NCBI GenBank assembly: GCA_903910445.1
Contig: CAIVZR010000045.1
Span: 1-53,059 of the forward strand
Length of the DNA stretch: 53,059 nucleotides
Reading direction: 5' to 3'
Source of the DNA: an uncultured Bacteroidota bacterium
Lineage (GTDB): Bacteria; Bacteroidota; Bacteroidia; UKL13-3
Of the stretch, positions 17,037 through 26,401 are shown piece by piece. Both the position numbers and the translations under genes were made by a program. The stretch's first letter is position 1. Each line of letters starts with the position of its first letter. The notes under the pieces were generated by a model. That model ran no database searches, was not told where the DNA came from, and worked only from the letters and a program-made list of their open reading frames with translations.

Positions 17037-19808
17037 ATGATAGATTTCAATTTTAAATCCATTGACAAGAAATGGCAACAGCACTGGTTCGAAAATAAGA
17101 CCTTCAAAACTGGTATTGATGCCAACAAGCCCAAGTATTATGTGCTTGATATGTTTCCGTATCCAAGTGGTGCCGGACTCCATGTGGGTCATCCATTAGG
17201 ATATATTGCCAGTGATATTATGGCTCGTTACAAGCGCCTTCAAGGATTTAACGTGCTTCATCCCATGGGTTTCGATGCCTTTGGATTGCCAGCCGAGCAA
17301 TACGCCATTGAAACAGGAACTCATCCCGCCATCTCTACTCAAAAAAATATTGATCGGTACAAGGAACAACTTAAGAATATCGGCTTTAGTTATGATTGGG
17401 ATCGGGAAATAAGTACTGCTTCTCCCGATTTTTATAAATGGACACAATGGATTTTTACCCAGCTATTCAATAGCTACTTCGATAGAATTGAGAATAAAGC
17501 AAAACCTATTCAACAACTCATCGAAGATTTTAGTGAAACGGGGAACTATACTATCGAATGCCCTGAAGAAAATGCACGTAAATTTAGTGCCGCCGAATGG
17601 AATGAATTTGATGATGAAACCCGACAAATCATTCTGATGGATTATCGTTTGGCTTTCAGTGCATATTCTACTGTAAACTGGTGTGAGGCATTGGGTACCG
17701 TGCTTGCCAACGATGAAGTGATCAATGGTTTGAGTGAACGTGGAGGTCATCCGGTAATAAAAAAGGAGATGCGCCAATGGTTTTTGCGCATCAGCGAATT
17801 TGCCGATCGATTATTGGATGGATTGAATAAGGTAACCTTCAGCGATTCGTTGAAAGAGATGCAACGCAATTGGATTGGAAGAAGTGAAGGTGCTGAATTA
17901 GAATTTAAACTCATCGACCACATGAACGGGGTCAATGTATTTACCACCCGCCCTGATACCATCTTTGGGGTGTCGTTTATGGTTTTGGCTCCCGAGCATG
18001 AATTGGTGAAGTCAATAACTACCGCAGCGCAATTGCCCGAAATAGAAAAATATATTGAATACGTTCAAAGCAGAAGCGATCGTGAACGAATGAGCGAAGT
18101 AAAAAAAGTAACTGGCGCATTCACCGGAGCTTATGTTGAACATCCTTTCACTAAGAAGCCAATCCCAGTATGGATTTCGGAATATGTATTGGCTGGTTAC
18201 GGAACAGGTGCTATTATGGCGGTTCCTTGTGGTGATGAACGTGATTATGCCTTCGCTAAATATTTTAATTTATCAATACCGAATATTTTTGATGGTGTTG
18301 ATATTAGCGAAGAAGCTTATTCAGACAAAAACTTTAAGCTCACCAACTCCGAATTTTTAGATGGACTCGATTATAAGAATGCATTCAATATTGCATTGGA
18401 TAAAATTGTAAAACGAAAGAATGGAAAAAGAAAGGTGAATTTCCGTATGCGTGATGCTGGTTTCAGCAGGCAACGTTATTGGGGCGAACCATTTCCAGTA
18501 GTTTACAAGAACGATATCCCATATTTATTAGACGAAAAAGAATTGCCTGTTAGCTTGCCTGAAGTAGAGAGTTACAAGCCTACCGGAACAGGAGAGGGGC
18601 CACTCGCAACCATTCCTGAATGGGTAAATCGCCACGATGGATCTCGAAGAGAAACCAATACCATGCCCGGTTATGCTGGAAGTAGCTGGTATTTCCTGAG
18701 ATATATGGATGCCAATAATACACAGGAGTTTGCATCGAAAGAAGCAACCCAATATTGGAATCAGGTGGATTTATATGTGGGAGGTGCCGAACACGCTGTG
18801 GGGCATTTGCTCTATAGCCGCATGTGGACTAAGGTATTATTCGATTTACATTATATCAATTTTGATGAGCCATTCAAGAAGTTGGTGAATCAAGGGATGA
18901 TTCAGGGTACCTCGAAATTTATTTATCGTATCAAAAACAAGGAGAACACTTTTGTGTCGAATAATTTAAAACACGAACATGATGTAACTCCATTGCATAT
19001 TGATGTTAATTGTTGCGACGGATTGGAATTGAATATAGAAAAACTCCGCGCCTGGCGTAAGGAATTTGCAGATGCTACTTTTATTTTGGAAGATGGGAAA
19101 TATATCTGCGGTACGCAAGTGGAGAAGATGAGCAAGAGACTCAATAATGTGGTTAACCCTGATGATATCGTTGCGCAGTATGGCACCGATGCATTTCGTA
19201 TGTATGAAATGTTTCTAGGCCCAGTGGAATTAAGCAAACCATGGGATACCAAAGGCATTGAAGGGGTATCTCGTTTCTTGCGAAAATTATGGCGGCTGTT
19301 TTATGATGATAAAGGAAATTTCCTAATTACTACTGATGCTGCCACCGAATCTGAAAACAAAATTTTACATCGTACCATTCGCAAGGCCGAGAAAGATATC
19401 GAATCGCTGGCTTATAATACTTGTGTGAGTTCCTTTATGATTGCAGTGAATGAATTGCAGGAACAAAAATGTTTCAAAAGAGAAATATTAGAACCCCTCT
19501 TAATTTTATTGGCTCCTTTTGCACCACATATCACCGAAGAATTATGGGCTGCCTTGGGACATTCAGGCTCAATTTCATTTGCTAAATTTCCGGTATGCGA
19601 TGAGCGTTTCCTCACCGAAAGCTCATTCACCTATGGCATTTCTATAAATGGAAAGGTGAGAACAGAAATCGTATTTCCGCTTACTGCCACCAACGAAGAA
19701 ATTCAAGAAGAGGTACTGGCCAACGAGATTGTTATGAAATGGCTAGATGGGAAAGCACCTAAGAAAGTGATTATTGTTCCTAAGAAACTGGTTAATGTAG
19801 TGATGTAG
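17037..19808 (+). CDS. leuS: Leucyl-tRNA synthetase
   Basis: Class Ia synthetase charging tRNA-Leu in the cytosol; 923 residues, at the long end of the family because of an insertion near residues 150-195 (from KAKPIQQLIEDF onward) typical of Bacteroidota enzymes. HIGH is HVGH (49-52) within PYPSGAGLHVGHPLGY. The CP1 editing domain includes TTRPDTIFGVSF. KMSKR is at 697-701, and the anticodon-binding helical domain and C-terminal domain follow. The ATG at 17037 gives a start resembling other LeuRS proteins (Met-Ile-Asp-Phe-Asn-Phe). No consensus TAnnTTTG is obvious immediately upstream. Confidence 0.98.
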   Translation: MIDFNFKSIDKKWQQHWFENKTFKTGIDANKPKYYVLDMFPYPSGAGLHVGHPLGYIASDIMARYKRLQGFNVLHPMGFDAFGLPAEQYAIETGTHPAISTQKNIDRYKEQLKNIGFSYDWDREISTASPDFYKWTQWIFTQLFNSYFDRIENKAKPIQQLIEDFSETGNYTIECPEENARKFSAAEWNEFDDETRQIILMDYRLAFSAYSTVNWCEALGTVLANDEVINGLSERGGHPVIKKEMRQWFLRISEFADRLLDGLNKVTFSDSLKEMQRNWIGRSEGAELEFKLIDHMNGVNVFTTRPDTIFGVSFMVLAPEHELVKSITTAAQLPEIEKYIEYVQSRSDRERMSEVKKVTGAFTGAYVEHPFTKKPIPVWISEYVLAGYGTGAIMAVPCGDERDYAFAKYFNLSIPNIFDGVDISEEAYSDKNFKLTNSEFLDGLDYKNAFNIALDKIVKRKNGKRKVNFRMRDAGFSRQRYWGEPFPVVYKNDIPYLLDEKELPVSLPEVESYKPTGTGEGPLATIPEWVNRHDGSRRETNTMPGYAGSSWYFLRYMDANNTQEFASKEATQYWNQVDLYVGGAEHAVGHLLYSRMWTKVLFDLHYINFDEPFKKLVNQGMIQGTSKFIYRIKNKENTFVSNNLKHEHDVTPLHIDVNCCDGLELNIEKLRAWRKEFADATFILEDGKYICGTQVEKMSKRLNNVVNPDDIVAQYGTDAFRMYEMFLGPVELSKPWDTKGIEGVSRFLRKLWRLFYDDKGNFLITTDAATESENKILHRTIRKAEKDIESLAYNTCVSSFMIAVNELQEQKCFKREILEPLLILLAPFAPHITEELWAALGHSGSISFAKFPVCDERFLTESSFTYGISINGKVRTEIVFPLTATNEEIQEEVLANEIVMKWLDGKAPKKVIIVPKKLVNVVM

Positions 19809-19832
19809 TTAAACTGCCCGAATGCCTTTATT

Positions 19833-20366
19833 TTAGGCTATTTCATTGCGTTTCAAAATCCATACTGCATCTTCATCCCACGATACTTTAACTTTATCGT
19901 CGGCACGAGTATCTACTTGTTTGCCAATATAATCGGCTTCTATTGGAAACTCTCTATTGTATCTTCGATCGATTAAAACCAGCAGTTCAACATGCTGTGG
20001 GCGACCAAAATCGTTCAAGGCATCGAGTGCACTTCTAACACTTCGGCCGGTATAAAGTACGTCGTCAACCAAAATTATTTTCTTGCCTTCAATTGTAAAA
20101 TCAATATTTACTTCGTTGGCTTCAATATCCAATTCCTTAGTACGAAAATCGTCACGATAAAAAGTAAAATCGAGTTCCCCGTATAGTATTTCTTTATTGA
20201 TACTCTTCTGTAAAGCATCTCTTAGCTTGCGCGCAAAGTGAACCCCACGAGGTTGTAACCCAATGATGGCCGAATTGCTAAAGTCATCATGATTTTCTAT
20301 GAGCTCATAACACAAGCGCTGTGTAGTGATAGCAATATTGCGGGCATCTAAAAACTTTCTTGACAT
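19833..20366 (-). CDS. pyrR: PyrR-type uracil phosphoribosyltransferase / pyrimidine regulator
   Basis: A 177-residue cytosolic phosphoribosyltransferase-fold protein. The PRPP loop is seen in KKIILVDDVLYTGRSVRSAL (about 95-114), and the GLQPRGVHFARKL and TFYRDDFRTKE segments match PyrR. PyrR proteins attenuate pyrimidine operons by binding mRNA in Bacillota and have UPRTase activity; in Bacteroidota the regulatory role is less clear. The gene is six bases after the EVE-domain gene on the same strand, so the two are probably co-transcribed. No pyr biosynthesis gene is in the window. Confidence 0.93.
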   Translation of the reverse strand: MSRKFLDARNIAITTQRLCYELIENHDDFSNSAIIGLQPRGVHFARKLRDALQKSINKEILYGELDFTFYRDDFRTKELDIEANEVNIDFTIEGKKIILVDDVLYTGRSVRSALDALNDFGRPQHVELLVLIDRRYNREFPIEADYIGKQVDTRADDKVKVSWDEDAVWILKRNEIA

Positions 20367-20372
20367 GATAAT

Positions 20373-20795
20373 TTATTTTTCGTTACTCATTTTAATCACT
20401 TCTTCAAACTCTTCTTGTTTCACCGTTTGAACACTCAATCTACCCAATCGAACCAAATCCATATTGGCCAGTCCAGGATGCGATTTAATTTCATCGAGTG
20501 TTACAGGTCGTTTCAATTTTTTAACCGGTGCTACTTCCACACACACCCAATTGATATGGTCGCCAGTAGGATCTTGGTAAGCTTCTTTTACTACTTTGGC
20601 AATTCCTACAATGGCCTTCCCAATATTACTATGATAATATAATAGTTCATCTCCTACCTTCATATCTCGTAAATTATTACGAGCTCCATAATTTCTTACC
20701 CCAGTCCAGGCTGTCTTTTTATCTATTACCAATTGTTCAAATGGATAAACATCGGGTTCCGATTTAATTAGCCATTTCTTTTTCTCTTTCGACAT
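20373..20795 (-). CDS. EVE-domain protein
   Basis: A 140-residue cytosolic protein consisting of one EVE domain (PUA-like fold, thymocyte nuclear protein 1 family): KKKWLIKSEPDVYPFEQL at the start, WTGVRNYGARNNLRDMKVGD, LLYYHSN, and VGIAKVVKEAYQDPT. EVE domains bind modified bases in DNA or RNA in studied cases. The family's typical length is matched. It precedes pyrR with a six-base gap and has a consensus TAnnTTTG element four bases before its ATG. Confidence 0.93.
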   Translation of the reverse strand: MSKEKKKWLIKSEPDVYPFEQLVIDKKTAWTGVRNYGARNNLRDMKVGDELLYYHSNIGKAIVGIAKVVKEAYQDPTGDHINWVCVEVAPVKKLKRPVTLDEIKSHPGLANMDLVRLGRLSVQTVKQEEFEEVIKMSNEK

Positions 20796-20799
20796 ATTG

Positions 20800-20807
20800 C
20801 AAACCTA
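20800..20807 (-). promoter_or_regulatory. TAnnTTTG promoter element of the EVE/pyrR pair
   Basis: TAGGTTTG on the minus strand, four bases before the ATG of the EVE gene and inside the 28-base gap after the DUF2279 gene. Transcription from here would be essentially leaderless. Confidence 0.5.
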
Positions 20808-20823
20808 CATTAAAATTAGAAAA

Positions 20824-21768
20824 CTAAAAATAAAATGGGTAGAACTTAAGACCATTTTTTTTATCCAGGCTAATCGTAGGTAATGGAACCTTTAATGGGG
20901 CGAGGAATCGGGCAATTAAAAATAGGGTATGATGTTTTTTAATAAATGGAATCTTTTGAAGGCTGATATCAGGTGCAAAATATAAGATTCGATAAGGCTT
21001 GATATTCGAATAATTATAAAGTATCCCTTTTGAAACAAAAATATTGTTGTCGTTCGGATTGCCGGTAAGCATCCCATAGGCACCATATCCCACCGCCAAA
21101 TTGAGCCATGCTGGCCATTTTGAGCTAGGAGCAAAGCCGCTAACATTTACACTCAGCCACCCAGTTAAGGCATTATAATCTTTTAAAACACCGGTTATAT
21201 AATTAGAGCCTAATAATTCAGGACGCAAATGCCTTAAATCACTTTGATGAAAGCTATAACATAGTTTGATTCTTTGCTCATTCCAATAATAGCGCTGTGA
21301 AAGCGCCAAAGATGTTCCTATCATATTGGCGCCCATATCTCCCCAACTAAACCCCCATTTATTGCTATAACCATCCATCACTTCTATCATAGTTTGTACT
21401 CCAAAACCAATAAAACCACCTATCCACATGGCTTTCCTCTTAGGTAATCCCACATAATCCATCAGGTTCATTCCGTTCACCGCTTCCGAATAGCATGAGT
21501 AAGCATGTCCCAGTTTATCCATTTGTTTCCATTCGGAATTATCGTTAAAAAAATGAAATTTACCCGTATTGTAATCTTTGTACCAGGTATTATAAAGCCC
21601 ATATCCCAGTCCTCCATAAAAGAGCCCAATGCCAGTATATACGCCTGCTTCACGCCTTCTAATGGTTTGGCGGGCAAATGTAGCAGAGTCGGTTTGAGAT
21701 AATGCCGAGAAGCCGAGAAGGCAAAATAACAAGAACCAAAAACTTTTTAATTTAGTTTGAATAAGCAA
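20824..21768 (-). CDS. DUF2279 family exported protein
   Basis: A 314-residue protein with a signal peptide (hydrophobic FWFLLFCLLGFSALS, cleavage before about residue 26). The DUF2279/YfiM-like core has DKLGHAYSCYSEAVNG, the KRKAMWIGGFIGFG segment, EVMDGYSNKWGFSWGDMGANMIG and a following barrel-like region. The start codon appears to be TTG: there is no in-frame ATG upstream before a stop, nor one nearby downstream. Function in the envelope is not known. It reads in the same direction as the EVE gene, 28 bases downstream. Confidence 0.88.
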   Translation of the reverse strand: MLIQTKLKSFWFLLFCLLGFSALSQTDSATFARQTIRRREAGVYTGIGLFYGGLGYGLYNTWYKDYNTGKFHFFNDNSEWKQMDKLGHAYSCYSEAVNGMNLMDYVGLPKRKAMWIGGFIGFGVQTMIEVMDGYSNKWGFSWGDMGANMIGTSLALSQRYYWNEQRIKLCYSFHQSDLRHLRPELLGSNYITGVLKDYNALTGWLSVNVSGFAPSSKWPAWLNLAVGYGAYGMLTGNPNDNNIFVSKGILYNYSNIKPYRILYFAPDISLQKIPFIKKHHTLFLIARFLAPLKVPLPTISLDKKNGLKFYPFYF

Positions 21769-21825
21769 CCTTTTGAAGTATTTTAGCGTTTGTAAAAATA
21801 ATCAACCCAACTCATTTACAACTGT

Positions 21826-21833
21826 TATTTTTG
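21826..21833 (+). promoter_or_regulatory. TAnnTTTG promoter element of the lipoprotein/sugar transferase pair
   Basis: TATTTTTG, 36 bases before the ATG at 21870. It covers the TTG at 21831 that could otherwise serve as an upstream start, so the downstream ATG is preferred. Confidence 0.5.
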
Positions 21834-21869
21834 CAGAGAAGTAGGGGAGAGTCTAATTTCTTAATATTG

Positions 21870-22727
21870 ATGATGCGCAAAAATATTGTTTATGTAATTT
21901 TATTGATGATGGCCATTGTTTCCTGTAAGCAAAAAGCCGAAGAACCTTCCTTCTTGAATATTGAAACCTTTACTGTAAAAACGGATAATCTAACCCAAGG
22001 AAGCTCGTTACAAAACATTTCGGAAGCCTTTGTTTATATCAATGATCAAAACGTAGGTGTTTACCATTTGCCTGCTACCATACCATTGGCTATTGCTGGG
22101 TCATATAATATAAAGGTATTCCCAGCAGTGGTTGAGAATGCTATTGCTTCCAATCCTCGTTATTCCTACACTTTCTTAAAAGCTTTTGATACCACTGCCG
22201 TTTTAAAAGCAAATAAATCAATCACCATCAAGCCTACAACAACTTATCAGAGTACGGTGAAGTTTGTGATGATTGAAGATTTCGAAAATATCTTGCCCTT
22301 GTTTGGCAAAACAAGCTATAATAATATTGATACCCTCTTGCGTGACAGCCTTCCTGCCGATAATATTGAAGCAGGGCATTGTGCCTTATTCGATATCAAA
22401 GATGGTTATACCATGGAGTATGCCACTCGCAATGAATATAGCTTACCAACAAGTTCTAGTTCAGAAACATTTGTTGAAATAAATTACCGTTCCGATTTAC
22501 CACTGGCCATTGGCTTATTTATTAATGAACCTACCACCATAATTAAAACAGGGGTAGTTACACTGAACTCAAAAGAAACCTGGTCGAAAGCCTATATCAA
22601 TCTAACCACAGTAGTATCCGTGCACCCAATGGGAACAAAATTCAGGTTGTTTATTGGCGCACAGAATACCACAGGCACGAGTAAAAAAGTATTTGTCGAT
22701 AATATTAAATTGATCCATTTTGAATAA
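21870..22727 (+). CDS. Lipoprotein of unknown function, coupled to a sugar transferase
   Basis: A 285-residue lipoprotein beginning Met-Met-Arg-Lys-Asn, with a hydrophobic core and lipobox MAIVSC near residue 19. The N-terminal half resembles an Ig-like or transthyretin-like module (AFVYINDQNVGVYHLPATIPL), and the C-terminal half (VMIEDFENILPLFGK onward, ending KKVFVDNIKLIHFE) looks like a jelly-roll carbohydrate-binding-like domain. I do not recognise a named family. The gene ends eight bases inside the sugar transferase ORF, so the two are translationally coupled, suggesting a surface-polysaccharide link. Confidence 0.75.
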   Translation: MMRKNIVYVILLMMAIVSCKQKAEEPSFLNIETFTVKTDNLTQGSSLQNISEAFVYINDQNVGVYHLPATIPLAIAGSYNIKVFPAVVENAIASNPRYSYTFLKAFDTTAVLKANKSITIKPTTTYQSTVKFVMIEDFENILPLFGKTSYNNIDTLLRDSLPADNIEAGHCALFDIKDGYTMEYATRNEYSLPTSSSSETFVEINYRSDLPLAIGLFINEPTTIIKTGVVTLNSKETWSKAYINLTTVVSVHPMGTKFRLFIGAQNTTGTSKKVFVDNIKLIHFE

Positions 22728-24135
22728 AGTATTTAAAGTTTTACAATATATTTTGTTTGATATTGTAGCCGCAATGATCACTTGGGGCTTGTTTTTCTGG
22801 TTCCGAAAAAACTATATCGAATCAGCGAAATTCGGATATATCATCCCTGTTGAATTTCAACAAAAGTTTTTTCTCTCAGCATTGCTCTATGCCTTGTATT
22901 GGTTGGTACTCTATTCTCTTGCAGGGCATTACCGCCGTATCTACCGTCGATCGCGTTTATGGGAATTATCCAAAACCATCAATATTGTTGCTATTGGGGT
23001 GGTGGTTTTGTTTTTTGTACTATTGTTGGATGATGAAGTAAATAGTTACCGCGACTATTATAAATCGTTATTGGTATTATTTGGATTGCATTTTTCTATT
23101 ACATCACTTTTTCGATTCATTCAAACCTCAATCACTAAAGCTGCAATTTTGCGACGCGATATTCGTTTCCCTACCTTGATTATTGGCAATGGGAATAAGG
23201 CCTTGAGCTTATACCATGAACTCATGACTACTGGCAAATCTCAAGGCAATTGGGTTAATGGATATGTTACAGCCAATGAAGAAGCTCAAGATATGATGGG
23301 TGCCGTAACAAAAAATTTCGGAAACTACCAGGCATTAACACAACTCATAGCGCAAGAAAAAATTGAAGATGTAATTATTGCCCTCGAAAATCAGGATCAT
23401 GATCACATGGATCCCATCTTCACCATTTTGGAAAATGAGAACGTGAAAGTGAAAATTACTCCCGATATGTATGATATTGTAACAGGAAGTGTGAAGATGA
23501 ATAATGTATGGGGGTCGGCACTCATCGAAGTGAATACCGAGATTATGCCCGAATGGCAAAGGGTATTAAAACGCACCATCGACATTGCATTTGCGGCATT
23601 GGTCTTAATCATTGGGCTCCCATTTTTTATTATAACTGCCATCGCAGTTTGGGCTACTTCTAAAGGCCCTGTGTTTTATAAGCAAGAACGAATTGGACTA
23701 CATAGTAAACCATTTTTCATTCATAAATTCAGAACGATGAAGGTGGATGCGGAGACCGATAAACCGCGACTATCAAGCAAGGAAGATGATCGACGCACCC
23801 GCCTTGGTATCTTCTTACGCAAGGTGCGCCTCGACGAATTACCGCAGTTTTATAATGTATTAATAGGAGAGATGAGTGTTGTTGGGTACCGTCCCGAACG
23901 TCAATATTTTATCGATCAAATTACACAGCTGGCTCCTCATTATAAACATCTTTATAAAATAAAACCAGGAATTACCTCTTGGGGCATGGTGAAATATGGT
24001 TACGCCGAAAATGTAGAACAAATGGTGGAACGCCTTAAATATGATATCCTCTATATTGAGAACATGAGCATTTCAATGGATTTAAAAATCATGTTCTATA
24101 CTGTGCTTATTATGATTCAAGGTCGTGGTAAATAA
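22720..24135 (+). CDS. Undecaprenyl-phosphate sugar phosphotransferase
   Basis: A 471-residue inner-membrane enzyme of the WcaJ/WbaP type that moves a sugar-1-phosphate from a nucleotide sugar to undecaprenyl phosphate, the first step of repeat-unit assembly. There are about five N-terminal membrane segments, a CoA_binding_3-like Rossmann domain (FPTLIIGNGNKALSLY) and a C-terminal catalytic domain from about 280 onward (KRTIDIAFAALVLIIG, GPVFYKQERIGLHSKPF, HKFRTMKVDAE, DELPQFYNVLIGEMS, VGYRPERQ). The start is TTG at 22720, giving an N terminus typical of the family (MNKVFKVLQYILFD). It could serve the export genes 9 kb upstream. Confidence 0.93.
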   Translation: MNKVFKVLQYILFDIVAAMITWGLFFWFRKNYIESAKFGYIIPVEFQQKFFLSALLYALYWLVLYSLAGHYRRIYRRSRLWELSKTINIVAIGVVVLFFVLLLDDEVNSYRDYYKSLLVLFGLHFSITSLFRFIQTSITKAAILRRDIRFPTLIIGNGNKALSLYHELMTTGKSQGNWVNGYVTANEEAQDMMGAVTKNFGNYQALTQLIAQEKIEDVIIALENQDHDHMDPIFTILENENVKVKITPDMYDIVTGSVKMNNVWGSALIEVNTEIMPEWQRVLKRTIDIAFAALVLIIGLPFFIITAIAVWATSKGPVFYKQERIGLHSKPFFIHKFRTMKVDAETDKPRLSSKEDDRRTRLGIFLRKVRLDELPQFYNVLIGEMSVVGYRPERQYFIDQITQLAPHYKHLYKIKPGITSWGMVKYGYAENVEQMVERLKYDILYIENMSISMDLKIMFYTVLIMIQGRGK

Positions 24136-24254
24136 TGAATTCTCCTCTTTATTAAATTCAATCGTGCTTTTTTAAATTTATTTTATGGAATTAATGTATT
24201 CGATGCATCCATTAACTATAACCTGGCTATTAGTTAATATAATATATCTGCATC

Positions 24255-26372
24255 ATGAAAAAATTAATTCTATCATTCCTTACCACTTTACTTTTTCTAA
24301 ACACATTTTCTCAAACCAATGAGATTATAGGAATCGTAAAAAACAACAATACTCAAGCACCACTAAATCAAGTCTCTGTGGTGCTTTTCTTAAATCATCT
24401 ATATCAGGAAACAGCCATAACGGATAGTTGCGGCGAATTCCGATTTACATCTTTACCCTCAGGAAATTATGAGTGTGTGGTACAATTAAACAATTTTGTA
24501 AAAACTAAGGGTGCAATTAAGTTAAGTGGTGATAGTATGATATCATTACTTCAACCCATTATGCTTAAGCCATTAGTTTTTAATGAATATGGATATGATG
24601 ATGCCACTGAAGATAGAGAAGTGGCTGTAGTTGCTTATAAACGCACGGAAAGCGCCAAGGCTGATAAGCATAAAGCAGTGGGAAAACCTGCAACAACCTC
24701 GCCTTCGTTTTTGGGATCATGGGCAAATCAAACAGCCTATTATAAGCAAGGTGTGGTTGTAGTGTCCGGTAATGCTAAAACACTTGCAGTAAAATCATCC
24801 CCCGTTAAACAAGGAGAAATTGGAACCCATGTAAATGGAACCTATGCGATAAAATCACCTCCCGTTAAACAAGGTGAATTTAGAAGAAATGCAAATAATC
24901 AAAACGCGATTGCCGATACCACAATAGGTGTTAATCAAGATAAAATTAGTGCGGAAGCCTATAACGAAATTATTGAAACCCCATTTAAAAGCACCCATAA
25001 GAATTTACTTTCCACCTTTAGTATTGATGTAGATCGTGCAGCGTATTCCAATATGAGAAGGTACTTACAACAAAATTTATTACCTCCAAAAGATGTGGTG
25101 AGAACCGAAGAGCTCTTAAATTATTTCACTTACAACTATCCACAACCGAGTAATGATGCACCATTCTCTATCACCACCGAAATGGCTGAATGCCCATGGA
25201 ATGCGAAACATAAATTGGTTCATATCGGCATTCAAGGTAAAATAATACCAATGGATGCTATCCCTCCAATGAACTTGGTATTCTTGGTTGATGTTAGTGG
25301 TAGTATGCAAACCTATAATAAACTCCCCTTCGTTATTGAATCATTGAAGATGCTTATAGCACAACTAAGAGCCACCGATAAAATTTGTATTGTAACCTAT
25401 GCAGGAATGGATGGTATTGCATTGCCGCCCACTTCGGGTAATGATAAAGTAAAAATTTACGAAGCATTAAATAATTTAAGTGGGGGAGGGGGGACGAATG
25501 GTTCAATGGGTATCATCAGAGCCTACCAAGAAGCCATGAACAATTTTATGAAAGATGGAATCAATCGGGTAATTCTATGTACCGATGGAGATTTTAATAT
25601 TGGGGTAAGTGATAATACCCAATTGGAAAATCTCATCATAGAGAAACGTAAATCAGGTGTATTTCTAAGTGTGCTTGGATTTGGAATGGGAAATTACAAA
25701 GACAATAAAATGGAAACCCTTGCCGATAAAGGGAATGGGAACTATGCCTATATCGATAAATTAGAAGAAGCCAAAAAAGTGTTAGTTCATGAAATGGGTG
25801 GCACCTTATTCACCATTGCCAAGGATGTAAAAATTCAAATGGAATTCAACCCGATGTTTGTTAAAGAATATCGCCTAATCGGATACGAGAACCGCCTCTT
25901 AAAAAATGAAGATTTTGAGAACGATGCCATTGATGCGGGTGATTTAGGTAGCGGACATACCGTTACAGCCATATATGAAATTGTGCCCAATACCGATAAG
26001 ACCTCACAAGGGGTAATGCAATATGATCCAACAGATATTACTCCATCAAAATTAGATGGCGATGAATGGCTATTAGTGAAGATGCGTTACAAGAATCCAA
26101 ATGATTCGATTAGTAAATTATTGGTACACAAATTATCAAATGAACACATCAATAATCCAACAGCCAATTTCTATTATAGTGCCGCTGTGGCAGAGTTTGC
26201 CATGCTAATGCATGAATCAATATACCTCGGTTCAGGTAGCTTCGAACAAGTTGAGCAATTGCTTGATCAATATACAGGCGACGATGGCTTGGGTTATAAG
26301 AAGGAATTTAAAACCTTAGTTGTCACCGCAGCAAAACTCATGAAAGAAAAAAGCATCGTCAAAAAAGATTGA
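24255..26372 (+). CDS. VWA-domain protein with carboxypeptidase-regulatory-like N terminus
   Basis: A 705-residue exported protein: signal peptide (cleavage near Ser19-Gln20), a carboxypeptidase-regulatory-like beta-sandwich (about 22-100), a low-complexity linker with three 20-residue repeats (about 158-217), a YfbK-type N-terminal domain (STFSIDVDRAAYSNMRRYLQ), a VWA domain with MIDAS motif DVSGSM (near 345) and a DUF3520-like C terminus. YfbK-like proteins are common in Bacteroidota; the function is undetermined, with protein binding through the metal site likely. TATATCTG, one mismatch from the -7 consensus, sits four bases before the ATG. The stop lies inside a terminator stem. Confidence 0.92.
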   Translation: MKKLILSFLTTLLFLNTFSQTNEIIGIVKNNNTQAPLNQVSVVLFLNHLYQETAITDSCGEFRFTSLPSGNYECVVQLNNFVKTKGAIKLSGDSMISLLQPIMLKPLVFNEYGYDDATEDREVAVVAYKRTESAKADKHKAVGKPATTSPSFLGSWANQTAYYKQGVVVVSGNAKTLAVKSSPVKQGEIGTHVNGTYAIKSPPVKQGEFRRNANNQNAIADTTIGVNQDKISAEAYNEIIETPFKSTHKNLLSTFSIDVDRAAYSNMRRYLQQNLLPPKDVVRTEELLNYFTYNYPQPSNDAPFSITTEMAECPWNAKHKLVHIGIQGKIIPMDAIPPMNLVFLVDVSGSMQTYNKLPFVIESLKMLIAQLRATDKICIVTYAGMDGIALPPTSGNDKVKIYEALNNLSGGGGTNGSMGIIRAYQEAMNNFMKDGINRVILCTDGDFNIGVSDNTQLENLIIEKRKSGVFLSVLGFGMGNYKDNKMETLADKGNGNYAYIDKLEEAKKVLVHEMGGTLFTIAKDVKIQMEFNPMFVKEYRLIGYENRLLKNEDFENDAIDAGDLGSGHTVTAIYEIVPNTDKTSQGVMQYDPTDITPSKLDGDEWLLVKMRYKNPNDSISKLLVHKLSNEHINNPTANFYYSAAVAEFAMLMHESIYLGSGSFEQVEQLLDQYTGDDGLGYKKEFKTLVVTAAKLMKEKSIVKKD
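24727..24906 (+). repeat. Three tandem 60-base repeats in the VWA gene
   Basis: Two clear copies starting near 24787 and 24847 share long identical blocks (for example CCCGTTAAACAAGG) at a 60-base period; a third, diverged copy precedes them. They encode 20-residue units centred on Pro-Val-Lys-Gln-Gly-Glu between the N-terminal sandwich and the VWA part. Confidence 0.75.
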
Positions 26373-26384
26373 CGATGCTTTTAG
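26347..26384. terminator. Bidirectional terminator between the VWA gene and sppA
   Basis: A 12-bp inverted repeat (AAGCATCGTCAA, 26351-26362, with its complement at 26369-26380) is flanked by A on the left and T on the right, so it can act in both directions. The stop codon of the VWA gene lies within the right arm. Confidence 0.9.
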
Positions 26385-26401
26385 AATAAACTATTGGATA
26401 C

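Noticed and set aside
24727-24906. Possible CRISPR-like array
   Set aside because: The repeats are in frame inside a coding region with a 60-base period and no distinct spacers; they are protein repeats.
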